The notes under the pieces: generated by a model
Database searches by the model: none
Told to the model about the DNA's origin: nothing
Seen by the model: only the letters and a program-made list of their open reading frames with translations
From: an uncultured Pseudomonadales bacterium
Lineage (GTDB): Bacteria > Pseudomonadota > Gammaproteobacteria > Pseudomonadales > Azotimanducaceae
Length of the DNA: 64,000 nucleotides
NCBI GenBank assembly: GCA_951813295.1
Contig: CATOTI010000003.1
Span: forward strand, 186,001 to 250,000
Reading direction: 5' to 3'
Translations under genes and position numbers: made by a program
Shown here: positions 24,855 through 34,136 of the stretch, one piece after another
Layout of the letters: the number at the start of each line of letters is the position of its first letter
How positions within the stretch are numbered: the stretch's first letter is position 1

Positions 24855-26291
24855 TCAGTCGACCGCTGAGGCGGGTTCGGCTAGCCGCTCGGCAAACCCT
24901 TCGGCGAGCCGCTCGATGTATCGCCGGGCGTCGTCGACGGCCTCGCGCGCGGCTGGGCTGTCGTCGGTGATGCGGTCCAGGGTGGCGGCCGCCGCCGCCG
25001 GGTCGCCCGATTCGGCGAGCGCGTAGGCAAGCAATAGCGTAGCGCGCGGATAGTTCGGGTTCGCGTCGAGCACCGCTCGAAAACCGACGATGGCCTCCTC
25101 CCAGGAGCCGGAGTTGGCCGCGATCGTCGCGGCGAAGAAGAGCATCCGCGGTGACCGTTCACCGTGGTCGGTCGCTTCATCTATTACCTCGGCGGCGCTC
25201 GTATAGGCCCCGTCTGCAATGAGCGCGGCGGCTTTGCGTTCGTACGCCTCCACGAGCCCCGGCTGCAGTGCGATGGCGCGGTCGAAGTGCTGGATGGCGC
25301 GGCGTCGGTCGCCCGCATCCGCGTATGCGGTGCCGAGGTTGTAGTGCAGGAGGTAGTAGTCGTCGTGAAGTGCGATCGCGTCGAAGAACACCTCGAAGGC
25401 TTCGTCGGGCCGGCCGTCGAGGCCATAGGCGACCGCGAGGTTGTTGAGCAGCGTGCGGTCGGTCGGGGCCTCTTCGCGCAGTCTCTCGAGGAGCGCAGCG
25501 GCGTCATCGGCACGGTCGCCTTCGAGTAGTCGCTCCGCATACGCGAGCCGGCCGCTATAGCCGCGGATGTGTGCATCTATGGCGTCTCGGACCGGGTCGG
25601 GCCAGCCGAGTGGGGCGGGACTCTCTCCCTGGCGCGAGAGCGCCGCGGCCTCATCGGCGCGGCCGAGTTGGCGGTAGGCACGGGCCAGAGCGGTGAGCAT
25701 CCGTGGATGCGGATACGTCGGGACGATTGGCTCAAGCGTCGCGGCCGCGCGGGCTGCGTCGCCCGCGAGAAGGGCCGCTCGCGCCCGGCCGAGTGACGCG
25801 GCGTGGAACAGAGCCTCGTCGTCTACGTGATCGAAGGCGTTGGCGGCAGCCTCGCTCTCGTCCGCTTCGAGCAGCCAGTTGCCGAGGGCAAGCCATGCCG
25901 GTTCGTAGGTGCCATCCAGCGCAATTGCCGCCCGCATCGTCTCGATTGCCGCCGCGACGTCGAGTGGGGCAACGACCAGCGCGCGCAGATAGGACCACCG
26001 GAACGTGGCCGGGTCGAGTGTCGCGGCCTGGGCGTAGGTCGTCGCGGCTGCCTCGTCGAAACCGTTCGCGTGGTACGCCATCGCGAGCCGGCCGCGCGCA
26101 TCGCTGTCGCGCGGCCGGGCGACAGCGTCCGCGTGGAGCAGGGCCAGGTAGTTACGGAGGTCGACTTCGTCCGCGTCACGGCCGTCGAGCACCGGGTCGT
26201 CGACGACCTCTACGCATCCGGACAGCAGCGCGAGAAGCAGGATCATGGTCCCGCGCTCGAGGGCTCGGACGAAGTGGGGTCGGCTGCGCAT
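24855..26291 (-). CDS. TPR-repeat lipoprotein
   Basis: About 478 residues. From ATG 26291 the N-terminus is MRSRPHFVRALERGTMILLL and a lipobox LLSGC; ATG 26246 is an alternative with a better purine run. TPR repeats fill the rest (YLLHYNLGTAYADAGDRRRA, PRATLLLAYALAESGDP). Paralog of the TPR protein at 15405-17009, but lipid-anchored rather than soluble. It is the first gene of the leftward cluster TPR, VCBS/ASPIC, TonB receptor, VCBS/ASPIC, TPR. The frame is open 73 codons further upstream but that part has no protein-like composition. Confidence 0.83.
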   Translation of the reverse strand: MRSRPHFVRALERGTMILLLALLSGCVEVVDDPVLDGRDADEVDLRNYLALLHADAVARPRDSDARGRLAMAYHANGFDEAAATTYAQAATLDPATFRWSYLRALVVAPLDVAAAIETMRAAIALDGTYEPAWLALGNWLLEADESEAAANAFDHVDDEALFHAASLGRARAALLAGDAARAAATLEPIVPTYPHPRMLTALARAYRQLGRADEAAALSRQGESPAPLGWPDPVRDAIDAHIRGYSGRLAYAERLLEGDRADDAAALLERLREEAPTDRTLLNNLAVAYGLDGRPDEAFEVFFDAIALHDDYYLLHYNLGTAYADAGDRRRAIQHFDRAIALQPGLVEAYERKAAALIADGAYTSAAEVIDEATDHGERSPRMLFFAATIAANSGSWEEAIVGFRAVLDANPNYPRATLLLAYALAESGDPAAAAATLDRITDDSPAAREAVDDARRYIERLAEGFAERLAEPASAVD

Positions 26292-26585
26292 CGGCGCCAA
26301 TGTAGTGGAGGCTGCGACCGACCACCAGGGTTCTACTCCACTTGAGCGGACACTCTGAGAAGGGCCGACAGTGGTCCTCGGAGGTGTCCAATGGCAAAGC
26401 AAAGACGATCGTTCTCGACGGCGTTGAATAAGGAGCCGTGGAGCTGTCGTACCGTTCAGGCTAGACCGTCGTCGACAACCAAGCGCTCGAGCGCAACGAC
26501 ACAGGTACAACTATCCCTCATCCCGCCGTCGTGACTAATTCGTCGTGTCCATGCCGGGATGCCGGGCGCGTCGACTCGACCACGC
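26292..26585. other. Intergenic region with a possible IS3 OrfA trace
   Basis: No gene. After GGAGGTGTCC an ATG at 26391 reads MAKQRRSFSTALNKEPWS, reminiscent of the start of an IS3 OrfA, and then decays. It must also contain the promoter of the TPR lipoprotein gene, which I cannot place. Confidence 0.35.
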
Positions 26586-28052
26586 TTAGACCTTCGCCAA
26601 CGAAAATGTAAACGTCGTGCCTTGATCCACCGCGCTTGCCACCTCGATGGGTCTGTCGTGCAGTTGCAGGATGCGTTTCACGATCGCGAGACCCAGCCCG
26701 CCACTGGCTGAGGGCCCCTCATCGCGATCGCCGCGGTTGTCTCGGTTCGAGTAGTACCGGTCGAAGATCAGGGGGAGGTCGGATTGCGCGATACCGACAC
26801 CATCATCGGACACTGAGATCCGTGCCTCGCCTTCGTCGATCTCGATGTCGATGAACACGTTTCCGTCACGGGGTGTGAAGCGCAAGGCGTTGCCGATCAG
26901 GTTTTCGAGGACCCGTTGGATCAGGGCGATGTCGCCGCGAACGTAGACGTTCGTTCGTTCGAATCGGAGCGTGATCCCGCGCTCCTTCGCCTGTAGTTCG
27001 AACTCGAGCACGACATCGTTCAGTAGTTCCGTGAGAGAAAACGACTCGACGCTCAGTTCGACGGTTCCGGAATCCAGGCGGGCGAGTTCGAAGAGTTCGT
27101 TGATGAGGTCGGATAGACGCTGGCTGTGGCGATGGGCGATGTCGAGGAATCGTCGGCGTTCATCGGCGTCGATCTCCTCGCCTTTGAGGATGATCGTTTC
27201 GAGATAACCTTGGATCGAAGCGAGCGGTGTGCGCAGATCGTGCGAGACGTTGGCGACGAGTTCGCGTCGCACGCGGTCGGAGGCGTCCAGGGCCGCATAC
27301 TGCTGGCCCAATTTGGCGATCATCTGCTCGATATCGTCCTTTAACCACTTGACCTCGTGACTCGTCGTTTCGACTTCGTCGAGGGAAGGCGGTCCCGTGA
27401 ATCCCCCCTCGCCAAAACGGCGTACCGCGCGTTGGAGCGTTGCGAAAGGCGCGGTTTGGCGGCGGACGACCCAGAACCCGAACACGAGCGCTACGAGCAA
27501 CGTCGCGCTGCCGACGACCGAGCTAAGCCGAGTGACGTAGCTGTTCTCGAACCTTCCGAGGGCAGACTCGAATTGTTTTCCGCCGAGAACGACGTAGAGA
27601 TAACCCAGGCGTTCGTTGGCACGGTCGATGGGGAAGGCCGAAAAAGCCTGGGCGGCGCCGGGATTGCGCGGGTTGTCACCGAGTATCGGCGGTGTCGCGC
27701 CGTTGCCTAGGAACATCCGCACCGGCGCGAGGTCGACTGCGTCCATCAGGATAGTTTCAGGGGCGAGCGCGTGGGCGAGAATTCTGCCGTCCGGGTCCAG
27801 CAGATAAACCTCGACGGCGGGATTGAGCGTCATCGCGCGATCGGCGAGAACTGCTAGTTGCTCGTGATTGACGCCGCCGTCGCTCATGAGGTCCAGTCGA
27901 TCGACGACGTACATCGCTATGCTCCGGTTGAGTTCCTGGTTGACCTCCTGGAAGTACCGGGTCATTGCATATTGCCCGCCGATCACGAGCGTCGAGGCGA
28001 TCGCGATGGCGATCGCCGTGAATGCAAGGGCGAGTCGGGTGATGAGCGTCAT
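26586..28052 (-). CDS. HAMP-containing sensor histidine kinase
   Basis: 488 residues. TM1 (residues ~7-27), a periplasmic sensor region, TM2 (~180-200, SATLLVALVFGFWVV), HAMP linker, H-box LVANVSHDLRTPLAS (His ~268), N-box LENLIGNALRFTP, G-boxes SVSDDGVGI and GGLGLAIVKRI. It autophosphorylates and should signal to the OmpR-type regulator encoded just upstream, whose stop overlaps its ATG by 4 nt. Spondin-domain genes are upstream on the same strand and may be regulated by or part of the same unit. Confidence 0.94.
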   Translation of the reverse strand: MTLITRLALAFTAIAIAIASTLVIGGQYAMTRYFQEVNQELNRSIAMYVVDRLDLMSDGGVNHEQLAVLADRAMTLNPAVEVYLLDPDGRILAHALAPETILMDAVDLAPVRMFLGNGATPPILGDNPRNPGAAQAFSAFPIDRANERLGYLYVVLGGKQFESALGRFENSYVTRLSSVVGSATLLVALVFGFWVVRRQTAPFATLQRAVRRFGEGGFTGPPSLDEVETTSHEVKWLKDDIEQMIAKLGQQYAALDASDRVRRELVANVSHDLRTPLASIQGYLETIILKGEEIDADERRRFLDIAHRHSQRLSDLINELFELARLDSGTVELSVESFSLTELLNDVVLEFELQAKERGITLRFERTNVYVRGDIALIQRVLENLIGNALRFTPRDGNVFIDIEIDEGEARISVSDDGVGIAQSDLPLIFDRYYSNRDNRGDRDEGPSASGGLGLAIVKRILQLHDRPIEVASAVDQGTTFTFSLAKV

Positions 28053-28744
28053 GCGACGAATTTATAGCCGACACCCCACACCGTCACGATGAACTCGTGG
28101 GCCCCCGCAGGCTGGATCTTGCTACGAAGACGGTTGATGTGGGAATTGACGGTGTGTTCGTAACCCTCGTGACCGTAGCCCCAGACTTGGTCGAGTAGTT
28201 GTGACCTGCGATAGACGGCTCCGGGGTGCGCGGCAAAGTACGTGAGCAGATCAAACTCGCGCGGTGTGAGGTCGAGTAACGCGCCCTCCAAGCGAACCTC
28301 GCGTGACGTGGCATTGATCGACAGGCCCTTGGCGTCGAAGACCAAACTCATGGGTTCCGTTCGGTCCAGTTCGACGCGACGCAAGATTGCCCGGACGCGT
28401 GCCATGACTTCGATCACGCTGAAGGGTTTCGTAACATAGTCGTCCGCACCGATTTCCAGGCCGAGAATGCGGTCGAGTTCGGCCGACTTGGCGGTCAACA
28501 TCAAAATGGGGACGCTGTTGCCACTTGCGCGGAGGCGGCGACAAATCTCCAGACCGTCGATACCGGGCAATCGGAGATCGAGAATCACGAGGTCCCACTC
28601 ACGCGTCGAAGCGGCCTTCAGCCCTTGGTGTCCGTCTGTCGCGTGATCGGTCGTCGCGCCGAGGTCGTTGAGATGCAGGGCGAGGAGATCAGCGATATCC
28701 GGCTCGTCTTCGACGATCAAGATTCTGGGCTTCGTATCCTGCAT
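28049..28744 (-). CDS. OmpR/PhoB-family response regulator
   Basis: 231 residues. Receiver domain with acidic pair (ILIVEDEPD), phospho-acceptor Asp in LVILDLRLPG (~residue 55) and Lys in YVTKPFS. C-terminal winged helix (LTPREFDLLTYFAAHPGAVY, GYEHTVNSHINRLRSKI). Overlaps the kinase gene by 4 nt (ATGA). Targets unknown. Confidence 0.95.
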   Translation of the reverse strand: MQDTKPRILIVEDEPDIADLLALHLNDLGATTDHATDGHQGLKAASTREWDLVILDLRLPGIDGLEICRRLRASGNSVPILMLTAKSAELDRILGLEIGADDYVTKPFSVIEVMARVRAILRRVELDRTEPMSLVFDAKGLSINATSREVRLEGALLDLTPREFDLLTYFAAHPGAVYRRSQLLDQVWGYGHEGYEHTVNSHINRLRSKIQPAGAHEFIVTVWGVGYKFVA

Positions 28745-28841
28745 GGTGTCGTCGTCGCCCTGCTGATGAAACCGATCCCGCGCTCGCTGCGAACGCGGGA
28801 CCCGTGGCGCGGTTCCGGTGGGTGGTCCTTAGTGGACCAAG

Positions 28842-29585
28842 CTAGTCCGCGCGCCGGATTTGAACATGGGCGACCGGGTTGTCGAAACGTTCTTGTGAAC
28901 TCAGGAGCGATTCGAGGAGCCCGTCGTCGAAACCCACGACGCCTCGATGAATCACCACGACATCGTGAAGATCATCGCGTACTTCGTCGTAGCCCTCTCC
29001 ACCCACGGCGGGCCCCGGAATGGTACCGGCTGCTTCGCTGTTCGCCTCTGTGCCGGCATCATATGCGGACACCCATAAGGTCATCGAGTCTCCGGGGCCG
29101 AGGTCGCTGATGTCGACGCTCGCAAGCCCCGCAAACGCGTCGTTGGTGTTCACCAACATCGTCGCGACGCTCACCTCCGCGTCACCGAAATCTCTTTCCA
29201 CGATCGAAAGTTGGACCGTCTCGCGGACACCGGGCCCAATGATCCCCGTACCGCGTGCGGTAGCCGCCACGCCCTCGTGGTCGTTGGCAGCGTCGAGCAC
29301 ATCGTCCGGGCTACCGCCTTCGGCCAGCACCTCGAGCTCATGGGAAGCGGCGCTGCCGGCGGCGAAGAGCTCGTAGCTCGAATCATGCGCGACGACGGCG
29401 ATAGGTGACATCGGCTGGTTATTCGTGAGGTTCGTCAGATCCACCTCGACGTCGATTGTGACGGGTGGCGGAGGTGGCGGTGCTTCAACCGGTACGCTGG
29501 GGGTCGATGGCGCGGATCCGCCGCCGCAACCGACGAGTCCGAAGAACCCGAGCGCGGCTAGGACTCCTACATTGAAACGTTGCAT
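28842..29585 (-). CDS. Spondin-domain lipoprotein
   Basis: 247 residues. Lipobox GLVGCGGG after a short hydrophobic segment, a Pro-rich linker (VEAPPPPPPV), then a bacterial spondin_N-like domain (IDVEVDLTNLTNNQPMSPIA, VAHDSSYELFAAGSAAS, ELEVLAEGG, STMLWVSAYDAGTEANSE-type ending). It lies 9 nt after a second spondin-domain gene and is clearly paralogous to it. Surface or periplasmic; role unknown. The response-regulator gene follows after 97 nt in the same direction. Confidence 0.83.
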   Translation of the reverse strand: MQRFNVGVLAALGFFGLVGCGGGSAPSTPSVPVEAPPPPPPVTIDVEVDLTNLTNNQPMSPIAVVAHDSSYELFAAGSAASHELEVLAEGGSPDDVLDAANDHEGVAATARGTGIIGPGVRETVQLSIVERDFGDAEVSVATMLVNTNDAFAGLASVDISDLGPGDSMTLWVSAYDAGTEANSEAAGTIPGPAVGGEGYDEVRDDLHDVVVIHRGVVGFDDGLLESLLSSQERFDNPVAHVQIRRAD

Positions 29586-29594
29586 GCCGGCTCC

Positions 29595-30305
29595 TTAGTT
29601 CACCGTCACGACAACGCGAGCGACTGGGTTCAGCCAGCGATGGACGGCGTTGTCGAGATCACTCGGGCCGCCCGCGCCGTCACCATCGCCGAGGTTGTTT
29701 CGATGGATGTGCACGGTCGTGTTGCTGTCGATGCCAGTCACGCCGGTACCACCACTCCCGGCAAAGCCGCCGGGGTCGGCCGGGATTCCCGGACTACCCG
29801 GTGCGCCGGCTCCGTTCACGATCTCATCGTTCGCTTCGGTCCCTGCGTCGTAGGCGATGACGTTGTACGTGTAGGTGCCCGGTTCTGACGGGATCATCAC
29901 GCTGTTGAGACCGAGAAAACCGTCATTCGTCGGCAGCAGCATCCCCACTACCGAAAGGAGCATGTTGCTCGTTCCATCCGTATTGAGAGACGCCGATGCC
30001 GACGCGCCAGGCCCGAGCAGGCCCTCGGCCGGGTTGCTGAGCGCGATTCCGCCGAGGGCGACCACATCGCCTACCAACCCGGTGATGTCGCCGCCTTCGG
30101 CCATCGCTTGTAACGACGCTGATGCAGGTTCGCCTGCCGTAAACAGGCTGGTTTCAGCGGGATGTGCAGCGATAAGAAGCGGCGTGAAATAGATTCCGTG
30201 CGTCAGATTCGTAACACGCACCGTCAGGTCCGTCGCAGCGGCGCTTCCCGCGACGACGACGGCCCCGCAGAGGCCCAGCGCGCGTTTGGCAGTTTTCCGT
30301 AGCAT
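29595..30305 (-). CDS. Secreted spondin-domain protein
   Basis: About 236 residues with a signal peptide (MLRKTAKRALGLCGAVVVAG, cleavage near SAAA-TD) and a spondin_N-like domain (LTVRVTNLTHGIYFTPLLIA, LFTAGEPAS, LQAMAEGGDI, YNVIAYDAGTEANDEI). A Gly-rich insert (GAGAPGSPGIPADPGGFAGS) precedes the last strand HRWLNPVARVVVTVN. ATG 30305 has a GAGGA SD; the frame opens 15 codons earlier. First of the spondin pair. Confidence 0.83.
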   Translation of the reverse strand: MLRKTAKRALGLCGAVVVAGSAAATDLTVRVTNLTHGIYFTPLLIAAHPAETSLFTAGEPASASLQAMAEGGDITGLVGDVVALGGIALSNPAEGLLGPGASASASLNTDGTSNMLLSVVGMLLPTNDGFLGLNSVMIPSEPGTYTYNVIAYDAGTEANDEIVNGAGAPGSPGIPADPGGFAGSGGTGVTGIDSNTTVHIHRNNLGDGDGAGGPSDLDNAVHRWLNPVARVVVTVN

Positions 30306-30521
30306 GCCCGTTCGTCCTCGTTTAAATGACGGCGAGCAGGGTCGCTCCAAAACTTCACGAAAAGATCACGAGAACCTAAGCGATCTGTGAAACGGGGGAG
30401 CGGGGCCGGTAGCCGTGTACTGGAGTTTCGGTTGGGAACGGTCAGCGATCATTCGCGCAAGTACGAACGACTCGTACTCGCGTCATGTCTGATCTGCCGC
30501 GAATACCCTCACCCCAAGTTC

Positions 30522-30923
30522 TCACCCGACAGGTTGGGCCAGGACGCGATCAATCAGAGCAGTATCGAGATAGGCGGTGCCGCGACTGATCCTGCCGTCT
30601 TTGACGTCCATCACCCAACAATAGGCTTGCTCGTAGTCCGCACCGCCATGCGTGGGCGCACGGCTCGTGAATTGAGCGGCAACGGTGTCGCCGTCCGCAA
30701 AGATCCGATGTAGCGTCGGTTGTAGCGGTCCCGCGAGGTGCGGCATGAGCGAAGCATTCACCATGTCGAGGAATTCGCGCTTGCTTTTATAGCTGCCGGA
30801 AATAGCCGTTGAGCCGATGATCGTCCACTCGAGATCATCCGCCATCAATCTGAATACTGCTTGCGCGTCGCCGCCCTGCCAGGCAGCGAAGGCATCGGCG
30901 ATTAGCTGTTGAGGTGTGATCAT
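30522..30923 (-). CDS. SnoaL-like (NTF2-fold) protein
   Basis: 133 residues of the SnoaL/ketosteroid-isomerase-like fold: AFAAWQGGDAQAVFRLMADD, LEWTIIGST at the usual WxxxG position, then FADGDTVAAQF. The ATG 30923 has GGAG 6 nt upstream. The frame stays open for 1.7 kb upstream only because it reads antisense-like through the transporter gene. It lies ~150 nt after the MFS pump in the same direction. Substrate unknown. Confidence 0.85.
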   Translation of the reverse strand: MITPQQLIADAFAAWQGGDAQAVFRLMADDLEWTIIGSTAISGSYKSKREFLDMVNASLMPHLAGPLQPTLHRIFADGDTVAAQFTSRAPTHGGADYEQAYCWVMDVKDGRISRGTAYLDTALIDRVLAQPVG

Positions 30924-31075
30924 AAGGACTCCGGATTCAGGGCGTGAGACGGTGCAGGTTCGCAGGTCTTTAGTGCGAGCGCGTGCACTTCGTGGATGGG
31001 CGGTACAACGCCGCTCTTCACTGAACGGCGAGAGTATCGATGGGGTCGGTTGCTGACCGGCCTGGCGGCGGTGAG

Positions 31076-32704
31076 TCACCGTTGGGGCTTTCCAGCAATC
31101 GCCGACTGATTTTTCGGCTCGGGCCGGAGCATCCAGGCGGGTAGCACCGAGACGAGGAGAATCGCCGCGACCAGCACGAAACTGTCGCGATAACCGAGCA
31201 TGGCCCCTTGGCTCGAGACGACGGCGAGGACGTAGCTGAAACTCATCTCGAAGCTCTGATAGCCGACGAGGCCCAGATAGGCGAACTGCTCCTGGACGAG
31301 CCGCATCATCTCCATCGTGCCGCTGTTGTCCCAAGTCTGGGTCTCCAGGGACTCGGCCTGGTGCGCCGTCGTGCGGGCGAGGAGCGCGAACGAGATCAGG
31401 TTTACCCCGAAGGCGCCGCCCAGTTGGCGCAGGAAGTTGATCATTCCCGATCCACTCGGGATAAGTTCCAGCGGCAACGCGTTGATCGCGGCGGCGTTCA
31501 GCGCCGGAAAGATCAACGCGAGACCGACCCGGCCGATGACGTACCAACCAACCATCGTCGCTACGGGGGTGAAGGCGTCGGCGTCTTTCATCAGGTAGCT
31601 GGACCAGGCGACGAGGACGAGCCCAATGGCAATGATCCCCCGCTTGGAGTAACGGTCGGCGAGATAGCCTGAGAGGGGGAACAGAGCGGCCATCGCGAGT
31701 CCGGCCGGCGCCATGATGAGGCCCGAGTCGGTCGGGATCAGCATCGAGATTTGCTGCAGGAAGAGCGGAAAGAGGTAGGTCGAGCCGTAGAGGCCGACGC
31801 CGACCGTGAGCGTCACGATGGCGGCGCCGACGAAGCCGAAGTGGCGCAGGAGGCGGAGATCCAACATGGGCTCGGGCGCATGCGTCTCCCAGAGTATCCA
31901 AAGCGCGCAGGCGACGACGCCGATTGAGAGCGGGATCAGCGTGCGGTCGTCGTACCAGCCTTCGCTCTGGGCTTCGGTGAGCCCCGTGAGAAGCCCGACG
32001 AGAAAGATCGAGCAGAGCACAACCCCAGTCCAATCGAACGAGGGTTTCGGGCCGGTCTCCTCGCGACTCGGAAAGAGGAACGTCGCACATGGGGCGGATA
32101 CGGCGACGAACGGGATCGCGATGAAGAACACCCAGCGCCAGGAGAGATCGTCGACAAGGTAACCGCCGATCGTCGGGCCAAGTGCGGGCGCGAGTACGGT
32201 CCCGACGCTCATCACCCCCATGGCCATCCCGCGGCGGTGGACCGGGAAGACCTGTGCGACGAGGACCATCGAGATAGGCATGACGAGGCCGGCTGCCGCG
32301 CCTTGAACGAGGCGGGCGAGGACCATCGCCTCGCCGGTTGTCGCGAAGCCACCAAGGGCGGAGGAGACGGCGAAGACGGAGAGCGCGGCAACGTAAGTGC
32401 GTGCGATGCCGAAGGCGCGCATGCACCAGGGCGACATGAGCATCGTGACCGTCCCGGCAGCCAGGAAGATGGTGACGATGTTCTGCGCCTGGTCGATAGT
32501 GATCCCGAGCGCGCCCATGATGTCGGGAATCGCGACGTTGACGATCGTGCCCGTCAGGAGGGTCGCAAACGCGCCGGTCATGCTGACGAGGATCACCCAC
32601 CACGGGTAGCGTGCGCCGTACTTTTCGTAGAGAGCGAGGATTCCGGGCGTCGCCTCGAGCCCCTCGGGAATATGACTCGACCGGCCGGGCTCGTCGTCGG
32701 CCAC
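31076..32704 (-). CDS. DHA2-family MFS drug efflux pump (EmrB-like)
   Basis: 542 residues with about 14 transmembrane helices. Motif A-like and motif C-like segments occur (VLARLVQGAAAGLVMPISMV, LAPALGPTIGGYLVDDLSWR). In the EmrAB type, it exports hydrophobic drugs by proton antiport with a membrane-fusion partner. GTG start follows directly on the HlyD-type gene stop (TGAGTG), so the two are one operon. An alternative TolC partner is not in the window. Confidence 0.93.
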   Translation of the reverse strand: MADDEPGRSSHIPEGLEATPGILALYEKYGARYPWWVILVSMTGAFATLLTGTIVNVAIPDIMGALGITIDQAQNIVTIFLAAGTVTMLMSPWCMRAFGIARTYVAALSVFAVSSALGGFATTGEAMVLARLVQGAAAGLVMPISMVLVAQVFPVHRRGMAMGVMSVGTVLAPALGPTIGGYLVDDLSWRWVFFIAIPFVAVSAPCATFLFPSREETGPKPSFDWTGVVLCSIFLVGLLTGLTEAQSEGWYDDRTLIPLSIGVVACALWILWETHAPEPMLDLRLLRHFGFVGAAIVTLTVGVGLYGSTYLFPLFLQQISMLIPTDSGLIMAPAGLAMAALFPLSGYLADRYSKRGIIAIGLVLVAWSSYLMKDADAFTPVATMVGWYVIGRVGLALIFPALNAAAINALPLELIPSGSGMINFLRQLGGAFGVNLISFALLARTTAHQAESLETQTWDNSGTMEMMRLVQEQFAYLGLVGYQSFEMSFSYVLAVVSSQGAMLGYRDSFVLVAAILLVSVLPAWMLRPEPKNQSAIAGKPQR

Positions 32705-33811
32705 TCAGTCGCCCTTGGCGATCTTCGCCTCGACCATGAGCCCTGGGCGTAGCCTGGAATCGGCCGTGTCCAGAGTCATCGTCACCTCGACGCGCTGGGT
32801 GATCTTGGTGAAGTTTCCGCTCGGATTCGGATTCGGCAGCAGCGCGAACTCACTCCGTGCTGCACCGCCGACCCGGGCGACTGTCGCGGTTAGCGCCATG
32901 TCAGGATAGGCATCGACGGTCAGCGTGACGGGTCGGCCGACCGCCACGTGGCGGATGTCGGTCTCCTTGATATTGGCTTTGATCCACAACCGTTCCGGAT
33001 CGTGCACGACCATCACACGTTGGCCCTGGGCGACGTACTCGCCGGAATCGATGAAGATCTCGTCCACGACGCCCGTGATCGGGCTTTTGACGATGTGGTC
33101 GTCGAGCTCGGCCGTTGCGCGCTCCCGTGCGATTTCGAGTTCGACCCGTTCGCTACGCAATCGTTCGAGATCGGCCTCGAGCACCTGTACCTCCGCGCCT
33201 TCGGCGCGCGCGGCGGCGACCTCCGCCTCGGCCGCGCGGATCTCGGCCACTCGCTGCCGTTCGCCCTCTTCGGCGTTGCGAAAGGCGTTGCGTTGGGCGG
33301 CCCACTCCTGCACTGAGAGGAGATTGCGTTCGCGCAGCGCCTCGGCCCGTCGCCACTCGGCTTCGAGTGTCTCCAGAATGGATCGTGCCACCGCGAGTTC
33401 GGACTGCGCCGCAAGGAGGGCGCTCTCCGCTGCCTCGACGTGGCTCACCGTACGAGAGCGCACCATCGCCATGCGGGCCTCGACCGCCGCCGATCGTGCG
33501 TCGAGCGAGGCGAGCCCGGCGCTGAGCTCGTCGCGACTCAGACGAGCCTGGCGATCGTCGATAAGGAGGAGGGCATCACCCGCTTCGACCGCGGCTCCTT
33601 CCCGTGCGGGCACGTCGATAACCCAGCCGGCGACGCGGCTGCTCAAGAGCACCATTTCGGAGGCGGCGCGCGCATCGAGGACGTAGACGTGGCTGAGTCG
33701 GTCGTAGAGCCAGAACGCCCCGAAGGCAACCGCGACCGTCACCGCGAGGGTGCCGAGGATGACACGCGGCGTCACGCGGCGGCGGCGCGCGAGCGGCGTC
33801 GGGGCGGGCAC
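32705..33811 (-). CDS. HlyD/EmrA-type membrane fusion protein
   Basis: 368 residues: one N-terminal TM (VILGTLAVTVAVAFGAFWLY), lipoyl-like half (LLSSRVAGWVIDVPAREGAA), long Ala/Arg/Glu coiled coil (residues ~95-225), second lipoyl half (SPITGVVDEIFIDSGEYVAQ) and beta-barrel domain. It links the MFS pump to an outer-membrane channel. Start is the GTG at 33811; no ATG exists upstream before a stop, and the SD is weak, so the start is uncertain by a few codons. Confidence 0.92.
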   Translation of the reverse strand: MPAPTPLARRRRVTPRVILGTLAVTVAVAFGAFWLYDRLSHVYVLDARAASEMVLLSSRVAGWVIDVPAREGAAVEAGDALLLIDDRQARLSRDELSAGLASLDARSAAVEARMAMVRSRTVSHVEAAESALLAAQSELAVARSILETLEAEWRRAEALRERNLLSVQEWAAQRNAFRNAEEGERQRVAEIRAAEAEVAAARAEGAEVQVLEADLERLRSERVELEIARERATAELDDHIVKSPITGVVDEIFIDSGEYVAQGQRVMVVHDPERLWIKANIKETDIRHVAVGRPVTLTVDAYPDMALTATVARVGGAARSEFALLPNPNPSGNFTKITQRVEVTMTLDTADSRLRPGLMVEAKIAKGD

Positions 33812-34136
33812 TTCGCGGTCGATGGAGATCGGGTCTGCCAGGTCCCGCTCCCGTCTGATGGATGAGTGGCGATGCTATCAGCCGGGATGGTCGCTCGGCT
33901 CAGTCCGTTCGCAGTCGCCTGCGCGGCGCCATGCTGCTGCGCCGGTGCAGGCGACGTGCAACGTGGCCCTTCGCAAATCCTTCGCCCCGTTGCGACCAAG
34001 TCCACGCGGAATCTCATGACCGTAGGGCTACAGATGCGGGGTCTCTTGGCCTGCTATCTCAGCACTAGGCTCGCATTCGCTCGAGCATCTCGGTCGAAGT
34101 CAGGACTAGCCCCAGGCTATCTGTGGTGCCTCAGAA
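33812..34136. other. Upstream region of the efflux operon, no gene
   Basis: No convincing reading frame. It should contain the efflux operon promoter. Just before the repeat at 34137 the sequence GGTGCCTCAGAAGGTTCGAG followed by TCCCGTCCTCTCCGCCA looks like the 3' end of a tRNA-Ser, but no matching 5' half is present. Confidence 0.5.

Noticed and set aside
30924-32603. Long frame upstream of the SnoaL-like start
   Set aside because: Arg/Pro/Asp-rich shadow of the MFS pump gene in another frame on the same strand.
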